In this document: piece by piece, positions 1 to 7,662 of the stretch
Numbering within the stretch: position 1 is the first letter of the stretch
How the letters are laid out: each line of letters starts with the position of its first letter
NCBI RefSeq assembly: GCF_000719555.1
Contig: NZ_JOGX01000001.1
Coordinates: 186,001 to 250,000 of the forward strand
DNA length: 64,000 nucleotides
Source of the DNA: Streptomyces sp. NRRL F-5727
GTDB lineage: Bacteria > Actinomycetota > Actinomycetes > Streptomycetales > Streptomycetaceae
Reading direction: 5' to 3'
Position numbers and translations under genes: made by a program
Notes under the pieces: model-generated
The model's database searches: none
What the model was told of the DNA's origin: nothing
The model's input: only the letters and a program-made list of their open reading frames with translations

Positions 1-1
1 G

Positions 2-475
2 GCGGGGGTGAGGGCGCTGATCGCCGGGTACGGGGCGGCCTCCGACGCGCACCATGTGGTCGCGCCCCGGCCGGACGGGGCGGGCCTGCGGGCGGCGGTG
101 CGGGAGGCGCTCGCCGAAGCGGGCCGTGAGCCGTCCGACGTCGACCTGGTGAACGCGCACGCCACCGGCACGCCGCTGGGCGACCGGGTGGAGGCGTCCG
201 CCCTGGCCGCGCTCTTCCCGCACCGGCCGCCGGTCACGTCCACGAAGGGGGTCACCGGTCATCTCCTGGGCGCCGCCGGCGCGGTGGAGGCGGCGCTGAC
301 GGTGCTGTCGGTGGCGCACGGGACCGTGCCCCCGACGGCGAACCTCGCGGCGGCGAGCGAGGACATCACGCTGGACCTCCCGACCACCGTGCGCGCGGCC
401 CGGATCCGTACCGCCGTGTCGACCTCGGTCGGCTTCGGCGGACACAACGTCGCCCTGGTCGTCACCGCTCCGTAG
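2..475 (+). CDS. beta-ketoacyl-ACP synthase, C-terminal part (5' end outside window)
   Basis: This is the C-terminal part of a condensing enzyme of the thiolase fold, which catalyses decarboxylative Claisen condensation of an acyl thioester with malonyl-ACP. The reading frame is open from the first bases of the window, so the active-site cysteine half lies upstream. The two catalytic histidine motifs of the KAS I/II family are present: HATGTPLGD, and KGVTGHLLGAAGA with its lysine and second histidine. The end SVGFGGHN is also typical of the family. The fragment alone cannot separate a FabF-like fatty acid enzyme from a type II polyketide ketosynthase. A GC-rich hairpin follows the stop, so this is probably the last gene of its operon. 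Confidence 0.9.
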   Translation, partial: AGVRALIAGYGAASDAHHVVAPRPDGAGLRAAVREALAEAGREPSDVDLVNAHATGTPLGDRVEASALAALFPHRPPVTSTKGVTGHLLGAAGAVEAALTVLSVAHGTVPPTANLAAASEDITLDLPTTVRAARIRTAVSTSVGFGGHNVALVVTAP

Positions 476-489
476 CCCCGCCGGCCGGC

Positions 490-537
490 GCCGGCGTCTC
501 GCGGGAAGGGCCCTCCGCCCGCCCGCGAGGCCCCGGC
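490..537 (+). terminator. hairpin after ketosynthase gene
   Basis: CTCGCGGG at 498-505 pairs with CCCGCGAG at 522-529, and flanking GCCGG/CCGGC extend the stem across a small internal loop. It starts 15 bases after the stop codon and has no U-tract, as is usual in actinomycetes. Confidence 0.6.
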
Positions 538-645
538 GCGCGGCGCGGCGCGCCGGCCGACCCGGGCCCCGCGGCGCGCGGTTGGAGATCCCCCGGGGCC
601 TCTGAGAGGGTGGCGATCAAGCCGGTCGGGTCGAAGGGGCATCTC

Positions 646-1185
646 ATGGAGAAGACGGTGGTCACGGAGATAGCGGAGCTGCTGGGCGAGCCCCGCTTCC
701 ACTGGACGGACCCTGGGCCGTGGGAGGAGATGGAGCGGGAGTTCGGGATGCGGTTCCCCGACGACTTCCGTGCGATCGTCGACGCCTACGGATCGATCCT
801 CGTCAACGACCAGCTCTACCTCACCCACCCCGCCCGGCACCTCCTGCACAGTCTCCACTCCCACGTCCGGGACGACCTGGAGATGTGGCGCGAGGAGGAC
901 ATGGCGGAGTTCCTGCCCAGCCCGGTGGGCGCGGGCCCCGGCGAGCTCATCCCGGTGGCCACCTGTGTGACCGGGGAGGCGGTCTTCCTGTGCGTGCCCG
1001 ACGACGACGCGGCGAAGTGGCGCGTCGTGGTGCAGGAGTTCGACAGTCCGGCGTGGACGCTCTACGAGCTGACCTTCCGCGAGTGGCTGCTCGCCTACCT
1101 CAAGGGCAGGGACGTCACGGTCTGCGTCCGCGACCGCGCGCCCGACGGTCCGTTCTACGAGTTCCTGCCCGGCGGACCGGAGTGA
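646..1185 (+). CDS. SMI1/KNR4 (SUKH) family protein
   Basis: This 179-residue protein reads like a single SUKH domain: an N-terminal WEEMEREFGMRFPDDFRAIVDAYG segment (split here only for description) is the family hallmark of an acidic helix followed by a P-x-D/S-F-x-x-hydrophobic-x-x-x-x-G motif. SUKH proteins are mostly immunity proteins against polymorphic nuclease toxins, but many streptomycete copies stand alone. No toxin gene is next to it. I chose ATG 646 because GAAGGGG lies six bases upstream; an in-frame GTG at 610 has a poorer ribosome site. A second SUKH gene lies at 16797-17327. Confidence 0.72.
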   Translation: MEKTVVTEIAELLGEPRFHWTDPGPWEEMEREFGMRFPDDFRAIVDAYGSILVNDQLYLTHPARHLLHSLHSHVRDDLEMWREEDMAEFLPSPVGAGPGELIPVATCVTGEAVFLCVPDDDAAKWRVVVQEFDSPAWTLYELTFREWLLAYLKGRDVTVCVRDRAPDGPFYEFLPGGPE

Positions 1186-1189
1186 GCGG

Positions 1190-1211
1190 ACGCCCTCCGG
1201 ACCGGGGGCGT
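1190..1211 (+). terminator. short hairpin after SUKH gene
   Basis: ACGCCC-CCGG and CCGG-GGGCGT arms, with one mismatch on each side, flank a single central A just after the stop at 1185. The stem is compact and GC-rich. Confidence 0.45.
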
Positions 1212-1279
1212 GCAAATTCGCTGGTCGGAGTGGCTGTTCGCGCTGAAGAATGAGCCTCCTCGCAACGGGAGGGAATCCA

Positions 1280-2497
1280 ATGAGCCAGGCGTACCTGACT
1301 CTCGACGCGCTGCTGCCGCCCCAGGAGCTGGCCGCCGCCATCGATGCCGGGCATGTGACCCGCAAGTCGCATCCGGAGCTGCCGCTGTCCATCTACACGT
1401 ACACGCGCAGCTGTCAGTACGAGGCCGTCTGGACCAGCGTCACCACCCGCTGCCGCGGTCTCGTCGCCGACGACCGCACGGGCCGGATCGTCGCGCTTCC
1501 GCTGCCGAAGTTCTTCAACGTCTCCGAGCACGAGTCGGGCCGCCCCTACGCGCCCGCGCTGCCCGACGAGCCGTTCGAGGTGTACGAGAAGGTCGACGGG
1601 AGCCTCGGTCTGGTCTTCCACTACGAGGGGCGCTGGCGGGTCGCGTCCAAGGGCTCCTTCATCAGCGCGCAGGCCACCTGGGCGCAGCGCCGTCTGGACG
1701 CCGCCGACACCGCGCGGCTGGTGCCCGGGGTGACGTACCTCATGGAGATCGTCTACCCCCAGAACCGGATCGTCGTGGACTACGGCGACCGGCGGGACCT
1801 CGTGCTGCTCGCCGCGTTCGGGGCCGACGGCACGGAACTCGGCCTGGCCGAGGCCGCACCCGCGTGGGAGGGCATCGGGTCGGTCGTGACCGTGCACCCG
1901 CCCATGCCGCTCGACGCGCTCGTGAAGCTCACCGAGACGAACACGCTGCCCGACGGCGCCGCCGCGACCGGCACCGACGCCGAGGGCTTCGTGCTGCGCT
2001 TCGCGTCCGGGGTGCGCGCCAAGGCCAAGCTCACGGAGTACGTGCGGCTCCACAAGGTCCTGACCGGGGTCACCGAGCGCGACATCTGGCGCGGCCACGG
2101 CGTCCAGCGCTTCGCCGGCACGTCGGCCAAGCGTCTCGCCCAGGGCCTCGGCCTGTCCGTCGCGGAGCTCGGCGGCATCCGTTCGCAGGGCGGGCGTCCG
2201 CTGGACGCGCTCCTGGAGCAGGTGCCGGACGAGTTCGACGCCTGGGTGCGGTCCGTCATCGCGGGTCTGGAGGAGGCGTTCGCCGCCCGTGAGCGCGCCA
2301 TCGACGAGGCGTACGCGCGGCTCGCCCCGCTGGCCGGCGACCGGGGGGCGTTCGCCCGGGCAGTGAAGCGGCTGCCGGACCCGGCGCTGCGCTCGGCCAT
2401 GTTCCTGCGCCTCGACGGCCGCCCCACGGACCTGTTCGTGTGGCGTAGCCTCCGTCCCGAGACCGCCGACCCCTTCACCACCGACGAGGAGAACTGA
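1280..2497 (+). CDS. T4 Rnl1-like RNA ligase
   Basis: This 405-residue protein is an ATP-dependent RNA ligase of the T4 RNA ligase 1 type, which would seal 3'-OH and 5'-phosphate RNA ends through a lysyl-AMP intermediate. Nucleotidyltransferase motif I is KVDGS with the adenylated lysine at about residue 104 (K99 in T4 Rnl1). Further motifs are visible: the LMEIVYPQNRIVVDYG stretch (motif III/IIIa region), AEGFVLRF (motif IV) and KAKLTEYVRLH (motif V with its K-x-K). ATG 1280 has GGAGGG six bases upstream; ATG 1250 lacks such a site. The stop is two bases before the start of the kinase-phosphatase gene, so the two are translationally coupled. The pairing with that gene is the strongest functional evidence. 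Confidence 0.88.
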   Translation: MSQAYLTLDALLPPQELAAAIDAGHVTRKSHPELPLSIYTYTRSCQYEAVWTSVTTRCRGLVADDRTGRIVALPLPKFFNVSEHESGRPYAPALPDEPFEVYEKVDGSLGLVFHYEGRWRVASKGSFISAQATWAQRRLDAADTARLVPGVTYLMEIVYPQNRIVVDYGDRRDLVLLAAFGADGTELGLAEAAPAWEGIGSVVTVHPPMPLDALVKLTETNTLPDGAAATGTDAEGFVLRFASGVRAKAKLTEYVRLHKVLTGVTERDIWRGHGVQRFAGTSAKRLAQGLGLSVAELGGIRSQGGRPLDALLEQVPDEFDAWVRSVIAGLEEAFAARERAIDEAYARLAPLAGDRGAFARAVKRLPDPALRSAMFLRLDGRPTDLFVWRSLRPETADPFTTDEEN

Positions 2498-2499
2498 CC

Positions 2500-3414
2500 G
2501 TGCCCGTGGTCCACGTGATGACCGGACTGCCGGCCTCCGGCAAGACGACCGCCGCCCGCGCCCTGCAGGAGCGCTCCGAGGGCCGGATGCGCCGGGTCAA
2601 CCTCGACGACCTGCGGAGCATGCTCGACCTGCCGAGCGGTGACCGCCGCTCGCGCGCCCACGAGCAGACCGTGCTCGACATCCAGGACGTCGCCCTGCGC
2701 ACCGCCGTCGACGACGGCTTCGACGTGGTCGTCGACAACACCCATCTCACACCGCACGTGCCGCGCCGCCTGAAGGCGGCCCTCGCCGGCCGCGAGGCCA
2801 CCTTCGTCGTGCACGACTTCACCGCCGTGCCCGTCGACGAGTGCGTGCGCCGGGACGCGGCCCGCGAGAGGCCCGTCGGCGAGGAGATCATCCGCATCCT
2901 CGCCGAGAAGCACGCCAAGGCCACCCGCGGCGGCTGGCGGCTCACCGACGACTGGCTCAACGACCGGCCCGCGGTCACCCCGTACGTCCCCGACGCGGCG
3001 CTGCCGTCGGCCGTCCTGTGCGACATCGACGGCACGCTCGCGCTGCGCGGCGACCGCGGCCCGTACGACTTCACCCGCTGCGACCTGGACCTGCTCAACG
3101 TCCCGGTCCGCGAGGCGCTGCGTGCCTTCCGCGCCGCGCACCGGGACCGGATCGTGCTGCTCTCCGGCCGCAGCGAGGACCACCGGCCGCTGACCGAGGC
3201 ATGGCTGGAGCGGTACGAGGTGCCGTACGACGAGCTGTGGATGCGCGCCTCCGGCGACGGCCGCTCCGACGACGTCGTGAAGGCCGAACTGTTCGACGCG
3301 CACATCCGCCTCCGCTACGCGGTGCGGGTGTCGCTCGACGACCGGGACCGGGTGGTCGCGGTGTGGCGCCGGATGGGCCTGCCGACCTGGCAGGTCAACT
3401 ACGGCAACTTCTGA
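2500..3414 (+). CDS. T4 Pnkp-like polynucleotide 5'-kinase/3'-phosphatase
   Basis: This 304-residue protein has the domain order and length of T4 Pnkp (301 residues). An N-terminal P-loop kinase carries GLPASGKTT (residues 9-17) and NLDDLR near residue 36, the site of the T4 general base; ARERPVG near residue 122 is in the region of the substrate arginine. A C-terminal HAD phosphatase starts with CDIDGTLAL (acid pair D175/D177), then LSGRSEDH and a late SLDDRDRVV acid motif. It should remove 3'-phosphate or 2',3'-cyclic phosphate and phosphorylate 5'-OH ends, making the substrates of the upstream ligase. GTG 2500 is preceded by GAGGAG inside the end of the ligase gene. No Hen1 methyltransferase is linked, unlike bacterial Pnkp-Hen1 systems. 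Confidence 0.9.
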   Translation: MPVVHVMTGLPASGKTTAARALQERSEGRMRRVNLDDLRSMLDLPSGDRRSRAHEQTVLDIQDVALRTAVDDGFDVVVDNTHLTPHVPRRLKAALAGREATFVVHDFTAVPVDECVRRDAARERPVGEEIIRILAEKHAKATRGGWRLTDDWLNDRPAVTPYVPDAALPSAVLCDIDGTLALRGDRGPYDFTRCDLDLLNVPVREALRAFRAAHRDRIVLLSGRSEDHRPLTEAWLERYEVPYDELWMRASGDGRSDDVVKAELFDAHIRLRYAVRVSLDDRDRVVAVWRRMGLPTWQVNYGNF

Positions 3415-3421
3415 TCCGTCC

Positions 3422-3452
3422 GGGGCTGCCGGGTCACCTGGCCGGCAGCCCC
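3422..3452 (+). terminator. terminator of the RNA repair operon
   Basis: GGGGCTGCCGG at 3422-3432 and CCGGCAGCCCC at 3442-3452 form a perfect 11-bp stem with a 9-base loop, starting eight bases after the stop. It marks the operon as just two genes. Confidence 0.8.
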
Positions 3453-3568
3453 GCCGCCGGGGTCCGCGCCCTCCTGCCGACACCTTCGTGGACGCGTCCC
3501 GGCCGGGCGACGGCAACCGGAGCCCCGCGGCGACGGTCGCGCGTCCGGCGGCGATGCCGGGGGGCTCC

Positions 3569-3581
3569 TAGGATGGCGGGC
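3569..3581 (+). promoter_or_regulatory. -10 element of a probable leaderless transcript
   Basis: TAGGAT at 3569-3574 is followed by seven bases and then ATG 3582, so transcription would start at or next to the start codon. No good ribosome site precedes ATG 3582. No clear -35 is seen. Confidence 0.45.
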
Positions 3582-4319
3582 ATGGCGACACGACTCGTGC
3601 AGATCAACATGAAGGCCCATGACGACGCCGCGCTCGGTCGGTTCTGGGCGGAGGTGCTCGGGTGGGGCGTCGACAGCGAGGCGCCCGGTGTGACCAACCT
3701 CGAACCCGAGGGCTTCACCTACCCGGACCCCGCGGCCGTCTGCATCGATCTCGTCGCGAGCCCGGAGCCAAAGACGGTCAAGAACCGCGTGCACCTCGAT
3801 CTGGCCACCACCTCGCCCGCCCATCACGAGGAGCTGGTCGCACGCCTGAAGGACCTCGGTGCGACGCTCGCCGACGTGGGGCAGGGTGACGTTCCCTGGA
3901 CCGTCATGGCCGACCCCGAGGGCAACGAGTTCTGCGTCCTGGAGCCCCGTCCGGTCTACCGGGACACGGGGCCGATCGCCGCCGTCGTGGTCGACTGCGC
4001 GGACCCGCGGGAGATGGCCCGGTTCTGGGGCGAGGCGATGGACTGGACGGTGCACGAGGTCACCGACGACCAGGCGACCATGCGCTCCGCCCAAGGCGTC
4101 GGCCCCTACCTGGAGTTCATCCGCACGCCCGACGCCAAGAGCGGGTGGAACCGCGTCCACCTCGACGTCCGCCCCTACCCTGGTGACGACCTGGCCGCGG
4201 AGGAGGCCCGGCTGCGCGCCCTGGGGGCCACCGCCCCGGACTTCGATCGGTCCGCGATCCACTGGACGGTTCTGGCGGACCCGGAAGGCAACGAGTTCTG
4301 CCTCCTCAGCCCCAGCTGA
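3582..4319 (+). CDS. tandem VOC (glyoxalase-like) domain protein
   Basis: This 245-residue protein is made of two vicinal-oxygen-chelate modules, about residues 3-120 and 130-245. Each ends with the repeated phrase ADPEGNEFC followed by the domain's terminal beta strand, and each has the HLDL/HLDV strand that usually bears a metal ligand. Such proteins are metal-dependent dioxygenase, isomerase or resistance-protein relatives, but the substrate cannot be read from sequence. Start ATG 3582 gives MATRLVQINMKA and suits a leaderless message; ATG 3573 is an in-frame alternative. It is monocistronic, lying between the RNA-repair terminator and a methyltransferase with its own ribosome site. Confidence 0.82.
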   Translation: MATRLVQINMKAHDDAALGRFWAEVLGWGVDSEAPGVTNLEPEGFTYPDPAAVCIDLVASPEPKTVKNRVHLDLATTSPAHHEELVARLKDLGATLADVGQGDVPWTVMADPEGNEFCVLEPRPVYRDTGPIAAVVVDCADPREMARFWGEAMDWTVHEVTDDQATMRSAQGVGPYLEFIRTPDAKSGWNRVHLDVRPYPGDDLAAEEARLRALGATAPDFDRSAIHWTVLADPEGNEFCLLSPS

Positions 4320-4379
4320 CGTCGAGGAAACGACTCCGGCCGGTCTTCTCCGTGACCCGCCGAGGAGGGGACGGTCGTC

Positions 4380-5078
4380 ATGACACAACCGATCACGCCG
4401 CAGCCGGGCGAGCCGCGACAGACGAAGCCGGTGAAGCCGCACCCGCTCTTCGCCCGCTTCTACGCCCGGCTCGCCGGCCCGGCACTGGAGCGGGCGGGCA
4501 TCGCCGCACACCGGCGGCGGCTTGTCGCCGGCCTCTCCGGGGAGGTGATCGAGATCGGCGCGGGCAACGGTCTCAACTTCCCGTACTACCCACCGGAGGT
4601 GACCCGGCTCGTCGCCGTCGAGCCGGAACCGAACCTGCGCGCCCTGGCCCGGGAGCGGAGCGGGCGCGTACCCGTCCCCGTGGACGTGTGCGACGCCCGT
4701 GCCGAGCGCCTTCCCTTCCCCGACGCCTCCTTCGACGCGGCCGTCGTGTGCCTCGCGCTGTGTTCCATCGCCGACCCGCACGCGGCGCTCGTCGATCTCC
4801 ACCGGGTCCTCCGGCCCGGTGGACGGCTGCGGTTCTTCGAGCACGTGCAGGCGGACACCCCCGCGATGCGAGGCGTCCAGCGTGTTCTCGACGCCACCGT
4901 CTGGCCGCGGCTGATGGGCGGCTGCCACACCGGCCGCGACACCCTGCGGACCATCACCACGGCCGGCTTCCGCGTGACGACGGTCGACCGCTTCGACTTC
5001 CCGCCGAGCAGGATCCCGCTGCCCGCGGGCACGCACATCCTCGGCACCGCCGTACGCGACGACGGCGCAGGACGCTAG
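4380..5078 (+). CDS. class I SAM-dependent methyltransferase
   Basis: This 232-residue protein has a Rossmann methyltransferase core of the Methyltransf_11 type. Motif I is VIEIGAGNGLNF at about residues 56-67, followed by VAVEPEPNLRALA (acidic residue binding the SAM ribose). The motif II/III region is FDAAVVCLALCSIADPHAAL, then HRVLRPGGRLRFFEHVQA. The profile resembles small-molecule or phospholipid-type methyltransferases, but the substrate is unknown. GAGGAGGGG lies about nine bases before ATG 4380. Its last four bases overlap the end of the convergent gene at 5075. Confidence 0.85.
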   Translation: MTQPITPQPGEPRQTKPVKPHPLFARFYARLAGPALERAGIAAHRRRLVAGLSGEVIEIGAGNGLNFPYYPPEVTRLVAVEPEPNLRALARERSGRVPVPVDVCDARAERLPFPDASFDAAVVCLALCSIADPHAALVDLHRVLRPGGRLRFFEHVQADTPAMRGVQRVLDATVWPRLMGGCHTGRDTLRTITTAGFRVTTVDRFDFPPSRIPLPAGTHILGTAVRDDGAGR

Positions 5079-5929
5079 CCGCAGGTCAGCTTCGGTCCCG
5101 GCAGCATCCCGCCCGTGTAGAGGGTCTGGCCGTCCGGCATCCAGTAGCCGAGCTTCGAGACCACGGTGGAGCACGTGGAGCCCACGGTGACGCGGACCGT
5201 CACCTGCTCCGGGTTGCCGGGCTGGAGGGTGGTGAGGGCGCAGTCCAGGGCGTGCCGGAGCCGGGTCCTCGCAGGGGAGCGGCCGACGAGCGGGTTGACG
5301 CAGCGTGCGTCGTCGGTGGCGAGGCGTACGCCGGACTCCTCCTCGCCGATCAGGCCGAAGCGCGCGCTGCCGTCGCCCTCGTCGCTGTCGCGGCGGATCG
5401 TGTAGGTCAGGGTGGTCGTGGCGCCCCGGCGGAGCGTCGAGCGGTCGACGGTGATGGCGTGGGTGGGTTTCGCCTGGGGCGTGGTCAGGGTCAGGGTGGT
5501 GTGGACGGTGCCCTGGAGGTCGACGCCGCCCGGTGTGGAGCGGACGCGTACCGTGGCCGTGAGGTCGTACGTACCGGGGCCGGGGTACTCGGCCGCGCCG
5601 GGCAGCCTCCCGGCGAGCGTCGTACCGGCGTGCCGGGCCGTCCAGGTGCCGGTGGTGCGGCAGCCGTGGCCGGCCGGGGAGCCGTTCCGTCCGCAGACGG
5701 CCGCCGCCGAGACGGTCAGGCGCGGGTGGCCGCCGTCCGCGCACAGGCTGACCGTGGCGTGTCGGCCGTCCGCTCCCCGCAGCGTGCCCGCGACCGCGCA
5801 CAGCGTGCCCGGCTCCTCGGGTCCCGGGGCCGGCGCGACGGGCGGCCGGCTCCAGGCCGGGGCCACGAGCCCCAGGGACAGCAGTGCCACCGCGGCGGTG
5901 GCGCTCCACACAGTCGGACGTGCCGGCAA
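5075..5929 (-). CDS. secreted protein of unknown function
   Basis: I do not recognise this 284-residue protein. Its N-terminus has the hydrophobic run of a signal peptide (WSATAAVALLSLGLVAPAWS), and the mature part is rich in Thr, Val and Gly with six or more cysteines, in the style of extracellular beta-sandwich proteins. I placed the start at TTG 5929 because GGAGG lies five bases upstream; GTG 5965 would add 12 residues with a weak ribosome site. It converges on the methyltransferase gene with a four-base overlap. A stretch near the middle (LTYTIRRDSDEGDG) could belong to an Ig-like fold, but that is a guess. Confidence 0.62.
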   Translation of the reverse strand: MPARPTVWSATAAVALLSLGLVAPAWSRPPVAPAPGPEEPGTLCAVAGTLRGADGRHATVSLCADGGHPRLTVSAAAVCGRNGSPAGHGCRTTGTWTARHAGTTLAGRLPGAAEYPGPGTYDLTATVRVRSTPGGVDLQGTVHTTLTLTTPQAKPTHAITVDRSTLRRGATTTLTYTIRRDSDEGDGSARFGLIGEEESGVRLATDDARCVNPLVGRSPARTRLRHALDCALTTLQPGNPEQVTVRVTVGSTCSTVVSKLGYWMPDGQTLYTGGMLPGPKLTCG

Positions 5930-6226
5930 CGAGTCCTCCGAAGCAGACGTCGACCGGCCGGGCACCGGTCGCCTGCGCCGATGGTGGACCGGCGTACGAC
6001 CGCCGGACGGGTCCCACGCCGGGCGGTCACCTCAAGGGGCCAGGCGCCCGGCGCAGGTGCCGGTCCGATGCGCGGCGGCCGGCCTCACGATCTTTCTCGG
6101 CTGGGGTGCAACCGTCGCCGCCCGGGGCGCGTGACGTGGGGGTGAGGCGTTCACGAGACGCCGTCCGTCACGGGGCACGCGGGCATCGCTCCGCGCGGCC
6201 CGTCCGAGAGGACCAGGAGCCGTTCC

Positions 6227-6757
6227 ATGTCCGACACGATCACGCTGCGCCCCGTCACCGCCGACGACCTCGACGTGTGGGAGCGGGAGTTCAGCGGGCC
6301 GGAGGGCTGGGGCGCCCATCAGTGGTTCGGCTTCCAGTCGACGGGCGACCTGCGCCGCCGGTTCGCGGAGACCGGCCTCCTCGGTCCCGACGGCGGGGTG
6401 CTCTCCGTCGTCGAGGGGGACGTGACGGTGGGCAGGGTGAAGTGGTTCCCCGGCACCTGGGGGCCGGCCGACCTGACCAACTGGAGCCTGGCGATCGGCC
6501 TCGTGCCCTCCGCCCGCGGCCGAGGCATCGGCACGACGGCCCAACGGCTCCTGGTGGAGTACCTGTTCGCGCACACGAGGGCCGACCGGATCCAGGCGTG
6601 GACGGACGTGGCCAACCTCGCGGAACAGCGCGCACTGGAGAAGGCCGGCTTCGTGAAGGAGGGCGTGCTGCGCTCCGCGGTGTGGCGCGACGGGCGCTGG
6701 AACGACCTCGCGATCTACTCCACGCTCCGGTCCGAGCGGGGCGGGGACGCGGCGTGA
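6227..6757 (+). CDS. GNAT family N-acetyltransferase
   Basis: This 176-residue protein is a Gcn5-related acetyltransferase of the RimJ/RimL-like branch, transferring acetyl from acetyl-CoA to an amine. The acetyl-CoA pyrophosphate loop is ARGRGIGTTAQRLL at about residues 96-109. The C-terminal ANLAEQRALEKAGFVKEGVLR is the characteristic end of RimJ-like enzymes. The acceptor is unknown. AGGAG upstream of ATG 6227 fits a normal start. It overlaps the next gene by a GTGA junction, so both are made from one transcript. Confidence 0.87.
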   Translation: MSDTITLRPVTADDLDVWEREFSGPEGWGAHQWFGFQSTGDLRRRFAETGLLGPDGGVLSVVEGDVTVGRVKWFPGTWGPADLTNWSLAIGLVPSARGRGIGTTAQRLLVEYLFAHTRADRIQAWTDVANLAEQRALEKAGFVKEGVLRSAVWRDGRWNDLAIYSTLRSERGGDAA

Positions 6758-7437
6758 ACCACGACCGTGTACGCGAGGCGTTCCGCCGGGAGTCGGAAGC
6801 GCTCACCGAGGCCGTGTCGGGCCTCTCCGAGGCCGAGTGGAACCTCCCGACGCGCTGCGCGCCTTGGGTCGTACGCGAACTGCTGGGCCACGTCACGGTC
6901 GTGATCGACTGGCTTCCGGCGATGCTGGACGCCCCCGCACCCGCCGAGGCCGACATCTCCGCGACGGAGTACTACCGCCCGGACGACCGCTTCTCGCCGC
7001 GCACCAACGGCACGCGGATCGCGCTGGCCCAGGACCGTGCGGCCCGGTCGGCGGACGGCGCCGCCTTCGCCGCGGACTTCGCCGCGACCTGGTCACGAGC
7101 CGACCGCAGGTGCCGGGACCAACCGGCCGGGCGGACCGTCCGGACGCGCCACGGCGACGCGATGCTCCTGTCGGAGTTCCTGCTGACCCGCGTGGTGGAG
7201 GTCGCCGTCCACGGCCTCGACCTGGCCGACGCGCTCGGACGCGCCCCCTGGCTGACGCCACCGGCCGGCGAGGCCGTGACCGAACTCCTGCTCGGCCCCG
7301 GACACGCCGCGGCCCTCGACGAGCTGGGCTGGAGCCGCCCACGTCTCCTGCGCAAGGCCACCGGCCGCGAACCTCTGGACGAGCCGGAGACCGAGCTGGT
7401 CGAACGGCTCGGGATCCGGTGGCTCGCCCTGGGGTGA
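6754..7437 (+). CDS. maleylpyruvate isomerase N-terminal domain (DinB-like) protein
   Basis: This 227-residue protein has the MDMPI_N/DinB-like four-helix domain used by mycothiol-dependent enzymes. It opens with FRRESEALTEAVSGLSEAEWN, then PTRCAPWVVRELLGHV (first metal-ligand histidine of the family) and later VVEVAVHGLDLADALG with the second histidine. Actinomycetes use such proteins in mycothiol-dependent isomerisation or detoxification; a specific reaction cannot be assigned. GTG 6754 overlaps the stop of the GNAT gene, which decides the start. Confidence 0.8.
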   Translation: MNHDRVREAFRRESEALTEAVSGLSEAEWNLPTRCAPWVVRELLGHVTVVIDWLPAMLDAPAPAEADISATEYYRPDDRFSPRTNGTRIALAQDRAARSADGAAFAADFAATWSRADRRCRDQPAGRTVRTRHGDAMLLSEFLLTRVVEVAVHGLDLADALGRAPWLTPPAGEAVTELLLGPGHAAALDELGWSRPRLLRKATGREPLDEPETELVERLGIRWLALG

Positions 7438-7662
7438 CCCGGCCGGGCGTCTGGTCTGCGGAGCACGGCGTCCGCCTCAGCGGCGCCGGCGGCCCACAGT
7501 TCGACGATCCGGCTCATGTCCCCCGCCTTTCCCGTGTGCACGCTGTCCGTGACGGGTCCTCGCCGGAGCGGTCTCCGCGCAGGACGGGTTGTCAGTGCCC
7601 CGTGGCAGGGTGTCCGTGGACGGAGGAACCGTCCGCGAAAGGCCCCGACCAGGGAGATGGAC

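Noticed and set aside
646..1185. A polymorphic toxin-immunity locus around the SUKH genes
   Set aside because: Neither SUKH gene has a toxin, WXG100, LXG or RHS gene beside it within the window.
7380..7520. Minus-strand frame beginning MSRIVELWAAGAAEADAV near 7516
   Set aside because: The first 20 residues look natural, but the frame then runs antisense through the mycothiol-isomerase-like gene with Arg/Ser-rich sequence and has only a weak ribosome site.
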